Origin: Alentia gelatinosa
Taxonomy: Eukaryota > Annelida > Polychaeta > Phyllodocida > Polynoidae
Length of the DNA: 64,000 nt
Direction: 5' to 3'
Assembly (NCBI GenBank): GCA_950022655.1
Contig: OX465589.1
Span: 25,163,626-25,227,625, forward strand
In this document: positions 10,200 to 23,800 of the stretch, in pieces
Layout of the letters: each line of letters begins with the position of its first letter
Position numbering within the stretch: the first letter of the stretch is position 1
The notes under the pieces: generated by a model
The model's input: only the letters and a program-made list of their open reading frames with translations
The model's database searches: none
What the model was told of the DNA's origin: nothing
Position numbers and translations under genes: made by a program

Positions 10200-13100
10200 T
10201 CACCTCCTCGTCAGTATTCCCTTTTGAAAACATCTCAACCACTCAGCTCTCCAGCGATTTTACATCCTCATGTTATGCCATGTTGCGCATCATGAAGCAG
10301 CCATCTGACTAATTCATACATATGTTCTTAGTCATACATACTTAACAATGAAATATCTGGTGAACATATGTTTATATTGAAGCTATATCACTATAGTAAG
10401 CTAGGCTAATTGTTATCCCGTTCAAGGTCTGAGTGTGCACCCTTTGAGCGTGTTTGACAGTACCTACAACTTAAAAGTACAAGTCCATGGTATCATATTC
10501 TTTTCCTGTTATTTTCATCTTCTACAATGGAAAATCCCATAGGAGCGGTTTAATTTCATATGATCATCGTATATGTGAATGGCAGGAATGGAAGTACCTG
10601 TAATATACATCATTTAATTTTTCTCACTATTGATTATTTCTGTGTAAAAGAATGTTCTGTCATGAGAATTCCTTTGTTTGTGATCCCACCTGCAGCTGCG
10701 GTGGAAGATCTTACTTCTGTAAGAACCGTATCTACTCAATAATAATAAAAAAAGAATCGTCAAAATAAACTATCCGATCGTGGGCCACAGATTTCGGGCA
10801 ACATGCATCGGCAGTATTTTACACCGACCCGACCCGACCAGATACAGGTCTCAAAGAACAAGTCATGGCCAAACTCCTCGCAGCGCATCCACAGATTTAT
10901 ATCCAGCGAGTCTACCCAAAATAATTTGATAGCTGCATAGAATCTGCATTCAGAACACACCCACACCTCTTGTATGCGTACCCCTTGCATCCCACCTTAC
11001 TCGTTGATCCTGCCATTCACATCTCTACCCTGACCCTTCCCTCAATGCAACACCCTGCTGCAAACCACACACCCTCACTCTCCGCGCACAGTCCTCTGAC
11101 AGTCACCCCACGTTCAGGAAGGAGAGTGGCGTGTCTGGTGGTTGCGTGAGAATGTTGGGCGCTCAGCGGGTGACGGCCATGTTGTATAAAGCTGGCTTCT
11201 CGGGTGTCATCCGGGCTGAATAAATAGGTTAATTACGGCTAAGCGTTCACGTATATAATTCTCCCTCTATTCAATGAGAGATTTCAGACGACCCCACGCT
11301 CAATATAGTGGCAGACCAAGATTTTCTTGATTGTTTGGGGCAGTCTGTTTTGAGTCTGTTACCTGTTTGCACGGTCCAGTGTTTAAATGTTGCTAGATTG
11401 CTGTTTCCATTAACACCACTAACGGAGAGACCACCATTTACGAATAGACCACCACAAGAATAAAAGCTCAAGGCTTCTGTTGTAACAAGAAGCAGAGATA
11501 GGTCCGACGTAGATGGACAACTAAGCTGTTGCCTCCAAACGTTACATGAGAATAATGCTGCGACCTTAAACTCACACCACATGCTGCCGACCTGTTGACA
11601 CAGATCAGTGTTTTATGTAAAGCCTGAATCCACTGCGATTCTTGTTCTTTTCCTTGCGATAAATGGCCCCTCCATCCGGAATTGCCCAGTGGGTTTTAGC
11701 TTGCGATTTCTGGTCCTGGGATTCAGGTACTACCCCCCGCGGAACGTACAATTTGTCGCCGATAAATTGTACCTAGGATGAGCCCGGAATAGCATGCAAT
11801 CAAATTCAAACATGGCTGTCTTTATCCCTGCGACTTTGTTGCTGGAGCCCTGTATCCCCCATGGGGAGGGTCATCAGCCGCCTATCCCAGAATCGCAAGG
11901 GGATTTATCGCTGGAAATGGGTCAGTAGGAAGCGCATAGTGGACCGGAAAACGCATGCGATTCCTGTACCAATCCCTGCTGTGCACACCCCACTACGGAG
12001 GTCGACGGTCAGTGTGATAAACTGCCCTGCGATTATGGAGAGTCCCAATATTGTCAGGAGATATATCGCCCAATGGGTCAATGGATAAAACTTGCAATGA
12101 ATCTCTAAATTATATCCTAATGTACAATATTACAAAAAAAATCTAAATACAATATCATAGTGAGAAGTATACAGATCATTTGCCATTTGGGGACAGTCCT
12201 CTTGTAGTCCACATTCTGTTCTTGTCTGGGTCTATTTATAATACAGGTATTCACTTAATCTTGTCCCAAAGATTATGGTATCTCAGAGACCTCATCGAAA
12301 AGATTCAGAACATCGAGGCCTCTACAGACAGACAACATATGACATCTCGATGATGGCCATATCTAAACGTCACAATGTGTACTCTTAGACCCTCCATACT
12401 ATCAACCTATTATCTGCTTTATGCTCCAGTATGAACCACTGATTTATCATCCACGATAGAGAAATCTTAGACTGGCCTCAGTCCCTGTGTCCTATCCATC
12501 TCTCACTGCCAGCCTACAGCAAGCGTTACCCCTCCCACTCCACTCCCCCCCCCCTCCCCCAAGGGTGATTCCTGAACCTGCTCGGGGAAGCTTATACATT
12601 CAATTAATGTTCATAATCAAAGATATGAGCAAGTCTAGAGTAATCTGAGTATTATTTCACATAGGGTTTGACACAACTGATATGCAGTACAGCATACTCT
12701 CCCTCCCTCAGTGGGGCGCATAATCAACTACATGTATAAATCAAGCATTAAGACTCGGACATGAACCATTCTTTTTGTCCGAGTTGCAGTGATGTAATAC
12801 GTCAATATACACTGTAGTTAATGGAGTAGAATAAAGTAGGACCTGGTATATCCATCACTGTCAAGAACTGAGACACCAAGTGTGTAAAACCGATATAGAT
12901 TATGAAGATAGATGCACTAGAAAAGCAGGAATATGGTCATACAGAAAGAAGAATGAATGAAAGTTTTCTTTAGTCCTACAAACGTCTACCTTTTTGACAT
13001 GGAACACTGTATTGTATATTGAGAAACATAATAATATCAATGTTATATGTGTTCTACATCATATATCTTTGCCATAGAAGGCTAGAGGATTAAGTGATAT

Positions 13101-13814
13101 ATTCGAAAAAGATATAACGCTGTCTTAAGCTTTAAAGCCCTTAAACCTAGAATATCCGCCCTCCCTGTACCACAGCTTAGATATATATTGTTCATTTTCT
13201 TCGTCTATATTTCTCATGCCTGGAGCAAGTCAACATTTGGCACTCAACCTCACTTTAGCGAAGTAAAACCTAGTGAGACTATCTCGACACATTCTTACTT
13301 GCCTTATCTATTTTACATGAAAATAGCCTGACATATGTTTCGATTTTTATAAGGATTTTCCAAGTGTCAATACTATGGTCTATGGCTTACATTTGTAACA
13401 GTCTTCGCCGGCGCTCTGTATTATACTAAGAAAGTGTTGATAATGGAAACTAATTTCAAGAAAGGATCATGTACATTATATTGTTAAATGAACCACCAGT
13501 GGACAGTGACAGGCAAGAGAACCACATATAATTAATTCCCTGGCGTTATTAATGAAGCGTCCCAATGGAAGTGCTCTTGTTGCTTTGATAATAACAATCA
13601 CGTTCCGTATGCATCTTCCCTGATATTAAATCATATGTTGATATATCAATTGAATTATCCAGGCTGTACTACTTGATATCATGCTTGTGATATGTTTTTG
13701 ATTACTGATGCTTGTCTCTGGTTTTCTAAACTTATAATATATGCCAAGTATTTCCAATGATATGTTCATTATTAAATTCATGTAGTTTTCCTTGCTCCAA
13801 AGTTAACAAAATTA
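10200..13814. other. Intergenic or intronic, nothing recognised
   Basis: AT-rich sequence with short C-rich stretches (12,545-12,560). No coding exon or repeat can be supported. If the 9.9-kb promoter drives the exon at 19.8 kb, this is intron. Confidence 0.4.
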
Positions 13815-14922
13815 TCAACATCAGTGCTATTCCGATCTGGATGTGATTTTGATGATACCACCGTCCTAATGCAAAGAGATTTGAACCGTTTAGGATTATG
13901 GTGCTCTGAAAATAAACTCACGATTAATACAGATAAAACAAAAATAGTAATTTTTGGGTCACCATATAGAACGAAAAAATTTAACCATAGAAATGATTTT
14001 GTCCTAAATCAGTCTCAATTGCAAAAGGTACAATCTTACAAATATCTGGGAATGGCACTGGATCATACTCTAAATTTTAAACTACATTTGAGTGACTTAA
14101 TGAAACAGGTATCACACAAATTGTACCTACTAACGAAAATTAGACCATATTTAACGGAGCATGTTTGTTTAACCATCTATAAGACTATGATCCTACCCCT
14201 GCTAGATTACGGGGATGTCCTGTATGATACCTGTAATACTGCTGAACTGAGTAAGCTACAAAGACTGCAGAACCATGCAATTAGGATAATTCTTAAGAGT
14301 AATACAAGAACGAACACTGAAACCTTACATAGAGCGATTCAACTGCCTTTCCTCATAGACAGAAGGGCTAATCATGTCAATGTATATATGTATAAGCAAC
14401 TATCAAATGAGGAACTGATCCAAGTACCTACAAGAGAAACCCGTGCTCATGACGCACCACTCTTCAAGGTCACCAGACCTCTATGTACCGCCTATAAACA
14501 CAGTATTGAATATCATGGTGCGATACGTTGGAACGCACTAACACCCCAAATCCGGATGACAGAGACACTGAAAGACTTTAGAAGTTTGCAAAACCAAATA
14601 CTATATAATAAGATCCCATGATATTGATGACTTACATATCAGATCTAAACTGTGATAAATCTATAGTGTTGCTTGTACACCGACCATAGGCGGACTTTGG
14701 TTGACTATGTGCTTAATTTTCATCTAACTATCTTGTAAAATATTTGGTAAGGCTGACCGTATTTCAACTGTATATGTGTTGCGCATTTGTGCCTAATCAT
14801 ATGAGAAAAAATTCAATGTAATCCCATTGTGTTGTAAACTGGTGGTTCGTTGAGACCAGTCACTCCTGACTGAGAACCCGCCAGTATAAATAAAGGTCTT
14901 AAAAAAAAACAAAAAAAAAACA
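13815..14922 (+). mobile_element. Truncated non-LTR retrotransposon with A-rich 3' end
   Basis: It includes the RT frame, a 3' UTR of about 270 bases with a short self-complementary stretch (CTGGTGGTTCG ... GAACCCGCCAG) and an A-rich tail (14,901-14,921) after AATAAAGG. The 5' edge is approximate because no target duplication was found. Confidence 0.65.
13824..14621 (+). pseudogene. 5'-truncated non-LTR retrotransposon reverse transcriptase
   Basis: An uninterrupted 265-codon frame encodes the C-terminal half of a non-LTR reverse transcriptase. Recognisable parts in order are a degenerate catalytic motif (FDDTTVL, where YADDTTL is usual), LGLWCSENKLTINTDKTKI, YLGMALDHTLNFKLHL, and the thumb-like LPLLDYGDVLYDTC / LSKLQRLQNHAIRIIL. 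Endonuclease and N-terminal RT are missing, and the frame starts without a real ATG (codon GTG), as expected of a 5'-truncated insertion. The type is closest to CR1/Jockey-like elements by general pattern; the clade is uncertain. The intact frame suggests a fairly recent copy. Confidence 0.85.
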
Positions 14923-17900
14923 TTAACTTATTCTTTCCTAACTGGTTCCTGGCTTTCAAAATTATAGTTCATATTTAGTGATTCTTTTTTTTTTATTAAG
15001 AAAGACCTCAGAGTGCTGGTCCACATGCAAGGAACATTTGTTTTTTGTTGCTGGACCCCGCGGGTTTAATCACTATTCACCAACACATGTCGCTCTGTGT
15101 CAGTAGGCAAACCACAACCCGACCAGTCCACTTAGCGAGAAAACAAACACAAAAAAACAAGCATATTTTTTATATCAACTAGCCCAAGAGCGTTCTGTTT
15201 GCAAGCAGGCGTTTCAAGTTAGAAAACGCATGGTCAATTTAGTGGTTTGCATACCACGAAATAAACGAAATACCTGATTGTGTGTAAAAATACATCCCTC
15301 CAAAAGTACTCTTTTATCATGAAAGATGATAGAATCACTCATAATTAGTTATACACAGGAAAAAATAATAACGATTATAATTAGAACAGAAAAATCATTG
15401 AACATGTTAATTCCCAGTGTAGCAGTACATGTATTTTGACTGGCTGTCTATATCACATTTATTTTAGGACCAAGAACTCATAACATGAATCAGTTTGTTT
15501 ATGGTTTGACACTGCAGTAAAGGTCATATTACAGCGAGTTTAAATCTATGAAACAAGAACACTAGTTTAGAAATACAAAATAGTGCAACGACTGAAATTC
15601 GAACTGCAGATCCATAGAGAACATAACTTGCTAGATATGATCCATCGGTGGTAGGTATCTAGGTAAAAGCGTATAGATAGAAATAATCATTAGGTTTCAC
15701 TTTTTTAGATCCATGAAGTACCATTTAAAGTTGTTTGAGTTGTTTGAATCAATTCTCTAAAGTTTATCATGATAGATGTATATTTTATAAATGCATATTA
15801 TCAGGTTTTTTTAGCCGATTTATTCATTGCTGAAAAATATGTCCCTTAAGTGCTGATTTCACCAGGCTAATGTTTCATCGGAAATGTTCTCGTCTCTTTG
15901 GAATACATAGAAGGATATTGTATGATAGTGTAGTGGTCACCAGGTGTTATATATCAGGTTTCTTTTCCTCTGGTTTTGGCTTCTGTTTCTTCCAGTTGTG
16001 TGAATTAAGGGGCAGATTGAATAGATAGTTTAACATCAAGCGACATTATGATTTTATGAATTCAATTGATATTGAACAGGTCTAAACTGCCATCCACATC
16101 GCATTTGCTGTATATTTGTGATAACACTTTTGGTTGGGTTAAAGGTTGAGGAATTAACATTGGAATCACACATGATAGTTACGTACAGTAAAAAGTTAAA
16201 CGAATTCATCCGGCCAGCATTATAAATCTAATCTGGTAGACCATGTATACTTGGAACTTGGAATGTCAGTGTTGACTGAATTCAAACGTTGTTTGCTATG
16301 AGTTGCGCTAGCAGAGCGAAATGTTTTGAAAATGTACAACGATAAATATTATGAATAATGATAAAGCAGTTCTCATGACAGATGTTCCAAATTTCTCATC
16401 TGGGCAAATATTGAGATCCAATGAAGGGGTCAAATAATTATCATGTTTTTACCCTTTTCATCTCCCCACCCCTTCCACTACGAAGATAATTCAGGATTGT
16501 GTGGAGTTGTTATGGTATAGTTTTAATTTTGTCACCCGACACACACACAGTGATATCAATTTGGATTTGTCTTTGACCGGGAAGACAGTCATCTAATAAA
16601 TGACATGGCTAGAGATTAGATCGCACACAGAGAAAATATTATGTATTTAAGGAATCCCAGACTCAGAATCAATTTTGAAATGCGCATATCTTTAATTGAG
16701 CAAGTTTAAAGATCAATTATTCCGCTAAGGTAGAATAAACGAAAATATTCCAGACTAAAAGAAATTGAACCGGAGAGAAAACTTTAAAAAAGATATATAA
16801 AGAACGGCTGCCCTGAGACGTTTGTCCCTTTAACAGCCCTGTGTGTTTGTATGGGAAAAGTTAAAGGGAAAGTTAGTCTTTTATGAATCAAAGAATGTTT
16901 CCAGCATTCTTAGAAATCCTGTTTCACCTCACGGGGTTCATGTTTTATCCGAACCAGGCTGGTTAATCCAGGACGTAGACATGAGAACATGTTATATGTG
17001 TACACAAAAGTTCCCCTGGAATGTTTTCTGTAGACCTTGAGTTATTTGTGGAGAATTTAAAGTACTCCCCATCTTCAGGAGAACACCACTGGATCGGTCT
17101 GCAAACAAGGACAGTCTTGTATACAAGTTATTGGTAAACTTTTTTTTCATAGGGATTTCCCATACAAGAATTATAACCTAGGGACAATAATAACAAGATC
17201 TATTTGTATCTACAGAACCCACAATTGCCTTCTGCGCCCTTGCTACTTCTATGTATTTAATGCGTCGTGGTTTCGGCTTTGGAGTTAATTGTACACATTA
17301 TATACATGCATCATAAAGATTTATTTATCAGGAGTCAGACCTCATGATTCAAATTACTGAAGTTGTTACAGGAGGCTGCAACGATTGCAACTTTATTATA
17401 AACATAGTTATTATACTAGGTGTGCAATTAAGTATGTGCTTAATATACATTGTAGATCTATGTATGTTACATTCATACACATAAAGAATCAGGAGAGGGT
17501 GTTTATTGAGTTGGTTATTGACCTATGTCCAGGTTAAATATAGCCATTCTGATGACATTGCGTCATTTGGTGTATTTTCTGTACATAATGCACGGTCTAG
17601 CAGGAAGTTGCAGTTAATCCTCCTGTCTGCTTTGTACTGTTTTCAAAAGAGAGGGAATTCAGATAAGTGATTCATGAATAGGCAAGGTCTATCCGTATTC
17701 TGTATAATCCTTATGGCTCAACACGCATTTAACACAATGTATATTTATTATAGAAAGAGAGGATATCTATTCTTCCTGTCATTCTTCCTTACGGCACAAG
17801 CATAGTTAGTCAGCCATACTTGGTGAAATTTCAAACGAAATTGTCGTTGAAAGCTTGCTCAGAACACTTGCATATATGTGGCAGTTCTTCCAGTTATACA

Positions 17901-19847
17901 TTACCCGCATACACGTATGTGTACCAGGTGCAATTCCATATTTGCTCTATTTTTTCATCTCAGTTCATCTCTGTTCCGGAAATTATTATTCTGGAATAAT
18001 TTTTTTCTCGACAAATTTCTCGAGACTGATTACAGGAATATGTCCCAGGTCTATATCTAGATAGTCACATATGGTAATCAGCATAATTGAGAGAGAAACG
18101 TAAAAAAACCTTATCGAGCAGCAATATTATCAAAAATTGTATATAAGCTATCATTTGGGTACACGGGATTTGCACACACTTCGTTGTGATTTTCTTGAGA
18201 TCGATACCTGTTAGATATTTATCTTTGACTGTTGGCGCGGCATACACAGGCGGCCTGAATATCAGAGACCAAAACCCTCTATGTCCACAACACTGTACAC
18301 TGTTATTGGGCGAAAATTATTCTGATGTTCACATTCCTTGTGGCGTTTGTTCGTGGGGCGAGGACGGTGCATACCTGAGCTGCCGACTTAACCAGGTAAT
18401 AGGTGCTATGGATGGGGGGGGGGGGGGGGGGGGCTACCCCTCACCCTGTCCTCCTGACCTACTGCGTCCCACTACTATGGGGCACTTATTGTATTCATCG
18501 TCGAAAAACTAATGTTACTTCATGTGGACATCTACTTATGTAACTGAGGTCTTGACATCCAAGCTCTGTAAAGATTAGATTATCAAAGATAGTGTACAAC
18601 GAAGGGACGATGGGGTTATAAATCCCAACATAAGTGATCAAACTATAGTTATATATCATATAACCAGTATATTTGTGAACTGAAAGAAATAGTGTATTAA
18701 GAGAGCATATGTCATCGTGAACATAGTTAGCCTGGTAATCTGACGCTGATCTGATGTGATCAGGGATCGGCCTTATTGTACTACATGTATGTTCTTAATC
18801 ATTCAAAATGAGTGTGTTTTATTGTCTAGTTGTATCAACTTCCTAGTCGTATATCAGATAAACATTATTAAAAAGAATGAATGATTTAAAACGGGCTGAA
18901 AATGCAAAGTATAAAAAAATGTATACTCCATTAAAAATCAAATAATTAAAATAAAACACGAAACCAAAAACAGATCTGATTTGACTGTCTCCCTTAAATT
19001 CATCCTACAGATACATGTTCAGCAATTTAATACTTGTCGCCGCAATAAGTGACCTCTGGTCTGGTTGTAGGGATCAAATGGAGAAAACGCTGCCTTCAGT
19101 AAGGTTCAGTTCAGGGTTAGCTCTTTCTACAATGCAGCACCCAAAGTCAACAAAACCTGGGGCGTCGTCTGTGTCCATGCAGCAAAACGGCACCAGAGGG
19201 AAATGACTGGCGACTGAAAAGGCAGAAACGTTTATTTGTTTTTCTATGAATGGGCTAGAAAAGTCCTTGGGATACCAAGAGAACTTGAGGTTTTGACACG
19301 CTTTATCATATCATTCCAGAAAGCCTTCAATTTATTTTGTGCGAATGATTTTGTGTTGTACCGGTTAGCCTATCGAGTTAGATTCCATTGCGATACAAAT
19401 AGCTACTCCAAAATGTTAATAGGAATCTTTTTTTTTTTTTTTTTACAAAGATTAACTATAAATACTAAGAGAGAATCCTGGGGCTGTAGTGAAAGTTAGG
19501 ACTATATGACAACTTCCGTCCTCAGATTCATGTTAGAGAATTCCGAAATTGGTTTACGGATATTCATATCGTGAATGATTTAACCTAAAATTTCCGTTTA
19601 CAGTGATAATGTGCCTTCAAATCTAATCATTTGTGAATTATAATAATCAAATAATAACATCAGGAGACCAATACGGGTTGTTTCAGGACGAGATATAATT
19701 CCTTGGATATCATATCAATAGATTGATAAAATTCCATGGTCACCTGTAAATGATATACTATACATTGCACAAGTATGTCACATTACTGAATTTTAATTGC
19801 TTTTGAATTAATCTATATAAAATAATTTTTTTATTTTGAAATTGCAG
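14923..19847. other. Intergenic or intronic upstream of the Q-rich exon
   Basis: No gene is supported. A possible exon-like block at about 18,249-18,394 (acceptor ATACACAG, donor CCAG|GTAATA, Cys-containing frame) is too weak to call. A G20 tract lies at 18,414. Confidence 0.35.
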
Positions 19848-20865
19848 GACGTGATGGCTTCTCACAGGCAGTACGCAACCTCGGCCATGCGCGGCGGTCC
19901 ACAGGGAAGCCACCCAGGAAGCCATATCCAACAGGGAAGCCACCCGGGAAGCCATGTTCAACAGGGAAGCTATGTTCATGGACGACATGGCTCACAGACA
20001 AGCCTCAGTCAGTCACAGAGAGGTCAGTACATGGAGGACGGGGCCTACGGCAGCCGTCAACCCTCATTCCGAGAGGCCCATGGTCCTGGTCAGCCCGGCC
20101 CCGCTCAGCCTGGTAGGCGAGGCCCGCCCGGAGCTGACCTCGCCGCCTCTCAAGGACCTTATGATGGTCAGTATCCGAATCAACCGTCGCCACGTCTCAC
20201 GGGCTATCAGGAGCAGCCCTATGTTCAGGATGGAGGGTACTTCACTCTACCAACCGAGGCCCAGTCACAGCCACAACCACAGGCTCAGTACCAGCCCCAG
20301 TCCCAGCCAGAACCACAGGCTCAGTACCAGCCCCAGTCACAGCCTCAATCACAACCACAGGCTCAGTACCAGCCCCAGTCCCAGCCTCAATCACAACCAC
20401 AGGCTCAGTACCAGCCCCAGTCCCAGGCTCAGCCTCAGTCACAGGCTCAGTATTTGTCCCAGTCACAGGTTCAGTACCTTGACCCCACCGGGCAGGTCGG
20501 GGGTTTCCATGATCACCCCCAGCGTCCTGGTTCATTCAGCCAAGCACACGACAGGAACCAGCTGCAGCAGGACATGACATCACGGGGACAAAGTGCGTCG
20601 TCGCGGCCAGGGCGACCTTCCTCCCAGATCATCGAGGAAGGGCATTACAGTGTGCCAAGGTCATTTGAAGGTCATTATAACGTGAACACACAGAGGACCA
20701 TTGAAACGCCTTATAGTACTCTAAGGTCAAATGGAAGTCAAATTAATACATCAAGGTCAAGTCTACATTCCAAACAGCCGTCGGATGCATCGTCAAGGGA
20801 GAGTAAGGCACCGAGAAAAAGTAACACCAATGGATATTCTAAATCGCCAGAGCGCACTGAACCAC
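19848..20865 (+). CDS. Gln/Ser/Pro-rich coding exon, probable N-terminal exon of a long SESTD1 isoform
   Basis: An acceptor (TTTTGAAATTGCAG) precedes an open frame that ends at a strong donor, CCAC|GTAAGT. An ATG in good context lies at 19,854, six bases into the exon; the frame is also open upstream of it (Asp-Val), so an earlier coding exon cannot be excluded. The 337 codons encode a disordered, low-complexity segment: three GSHPGSH/QQGS-type repeats near the start, a tandem AQYQPQSQPQ-like tract over about residues 134-205, then Ser-rich sequence with the motif GHYSVPRSFEGHYNV. No folded domain is recognised. The exon ends in phase 1, exactly what the first SEC14 exon at 35,372 needs (C+CG = Pro). 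Joining would put about 340 residues before the usual SESTD1 start. The join is inferred from phase and strand; the exon could instead belong to another gene. Confidence 0.7.
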
Positions 20866-23800
20866 GTAAGTGTGTATTTATACTTGGTTTAATTGAGCAA
20901 CATGGTTTATCCTTCCGGCTAAACAAACCTGAACTGGGCCACATCCCCGGTCCTCAATGTAGGTCATGCCATGCTGTAATTGTAACCTGTCCCTCGTCAC
21001 CATATAAAAAGACGCTAGATAGGATAAGCGGCAATTAAAGCGGAGAAATGTGTGCAGGACAGGTTTTTTTTATCCCATAGGAATTTAGGAAAGAGAAGGA
21101 GCCCAACTAAAGAGACACAAGGGTCAGGAGGTACACATCTTTCACTCTACTAGTTGATGATTGAGGTAGGACAGGGAGCGATCTGCCCCCGGTCTAATCG
21201 CTCTCTTTAAATAATGTGAACTTTCCTGATTATCTTGATAAATAACTAACGCATCAAACTATTTGCATATCATAGCCCGTGTCTCAAGTTTCTCCCTTGA
21301 AATCCACAAAGCCAGAGAACTTTTATATAGTTTCATATCGTAAATAATGGGAAAAACTAACTAAAACTAAAGAAAACCTAACTAAATCACTAACTAAATC
21401 ATATCTTCGCGTAATGTTGTATCATCAAAATATTTAACAAGAGTGACAGAAGCTCAGCTCATATGGTTCCTCTACTTAAGATTTCTTCCAGTGACAAATG
21501 TACACGTAGTCTGGGACGGGATTGCCCCACTTGTGAGTTCACGCATTCCTGATTTCCTCTGGATAATATAATTTCAATCCTGTAATCCTCTTTTGCGGCA
21601 CAGTTTCATGATAAGTTACGGTTATTATATCGACATCAGTAACGCGACTGAATACTGAGTTTAGAGTTCTGAGTTCACTAATTTCCTGTAGAAGGCTGTG
21701 AAGATGAGAGATTGAGGTCCCGGTGTAAGCAGGATGTACTTGGTGAATGTAATATACAACACCGTGTTGCGGTGATAACTGCTTGGTACTTGACATATCG
21801 GGCATAAGCCACCCTGTACAGTCTACGATGATACCGTGATCCACGGCTGCTCTCAGAACCAAAGAGCCGCTGACTGTGGTGGGTCAGTATTGTAGACCTC
21901 GGTTTGTAATTAGCTGCTAGGTTGGCAATCCTGACCACTAGAGATAAGAAGGTAGCGCGACTTCTGAGCAGTAGGCATATAGAGCGTGTCATAATTAATG
22001 GTGTTTGTGATAGTAATTACCAGGAATGTGAATTCCATATACCACAGTCTATACATCAGCACTCCTCATGGTACATGGTTGGTATTCTAAGGGATTTGTT
22101 CTCTACATTCTCATATTCACTCCAGAAATGATATCATTGAATATGATATCATTGGTTCATTAAATGTGGTACACTGCTAAAATAAAGTCCTCTCATGTAC
22201 ATGTGTACGTATAATTCATCATATTCTAATTCCCTAGTTTATGACCGGAAATTAATCATGACAACACTCTTATCAGATAATAACCTTACGGGTTTGAATC
22301 TCAGATAACATAGTCCTGCGGTAAATGAGTATTGGCCGGTGACTCGATGACCCTCAGATACAGGTACTATCAGGCGGTGAACCACTTCTCCACTAAGAGT
22401 CGCAGGTGCACTGTCACATTCATATCGATGAGATTCCGGTATGTTTTGATCAATAAATCTACAGCAGTCTAGACGAAATGCACTTTGCTCCGTTTGAGGA
22501 TATATCCATAACCTATGAATTGCTACATTTAAACAGGAAATTCATTTAATGTTGACATATTCAAGTCTCCTCCTACATTCATGAACTCCGGGTGTTATAA
22601 GAACCAGAAGCTTAGCGAGAACACAGTGTCACATTGTTACAAGCCCGAAGAATCTACCTACTCGACTACCTCATGATCCCGGTTGATGTTTTCAACGAGA
22701 AAACTTTTGTCTGCACTACAGAAAAATCCATTTATTTAGCATATATAGCAAAACAGTTCTTGTGTACAAACACAAGATTAGATGAACTGGAAAATAAAAC
22801 ATAACTGATGTCCCAAACACTAGTTTTAGCACTAATGATACACTTTATAGGTATAACGATAATTGAACCTCATAAATTTGACTGTTAAATTTAAAGAGGT
22901 GAAATGAAAATACTCTGATATGACCATATTAACAGGTAATGATATCAAAGTTGGGATAAATGGTAGACAAGGCTTGAATGTCCTAAGGTTGTCTGACCCT
23001 CGAGAGGAGAGAGGTCAATGACCCTTTCCTTTCTACAGTTTAGGTACAACATATGATGCATGTTGCCTAGCAATAAACTTATTTCAATGTTGGTCTAGTT
23101 TATGCATCATACCATATATATATGTCCAGTTCAGATAGATGCAATGTAAAAGTTCCTCTGGTCGCGTGACTAGATTATCACCTTCAGCAGTATACGCTAT
23201 TTCGACTAGAGGTAATATAAGTGGGGAGGATGTGATAGGTCGCCATTGAACACCAGCCATCAGTCACCCCAGTCGTGTGACGCTATCTACTGGTTGTGTG
23301 AACGTTCATGCATGGCTGAACATTTAAAAGAAAGTCTTCAAGCCTCTGAGGCACAGCCGCTTTCAGGTTGAGGACTGGCCGATGCCAGAATGATCCAAAG
23401 CAATCTCTAGGAGCAGAGCTCGCTGATTAAGTGCGCAGGTTGCATAACAATATACCAAAATCTCGGCCCACATTCTGTGTATTTGCTATGGGCTATGACA
23501 CTATTTCGGGACCGGTTTATTGGTGAAGAGAATATATGTTATTTATGTGACAGATTACTATGTACTCATGGTATGTACAAGCAGTGCAGGTATATGTGAG
23601 AAATAAGCAGACTCTAAGTACATAAATGCAGTGGTATCGATTGTCTGGTGGCTGTATGGGGAGTGCATGTTTGTCTGTGCACCCCCACTACCCACAGCGA
23701 CTGCAACAGGTGATGGTAGAGAGGTGGGTGTGGATGTAGGCATGTCAACTGGCGGATACGGGCTGGTAATACTGACCCCTGTGTATGTTCAGTGAAGTGT

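Noticed and set aside
18249..18394. Exon-like block with an acceptor, a donor and a Cys-containing frame
   Set aside because: Single isolated block, no family match, no partner exon, adjacent to a poly-G tract; splice-like sites of this quality occur by chance.
20242..20535. Minus-strand Gly/Thr/Glu-rich frame
   Set aside because: Antisense shadow of the QPQSQ repeat in the plus-strand exon; repeats in multiples of three keep all frames open.
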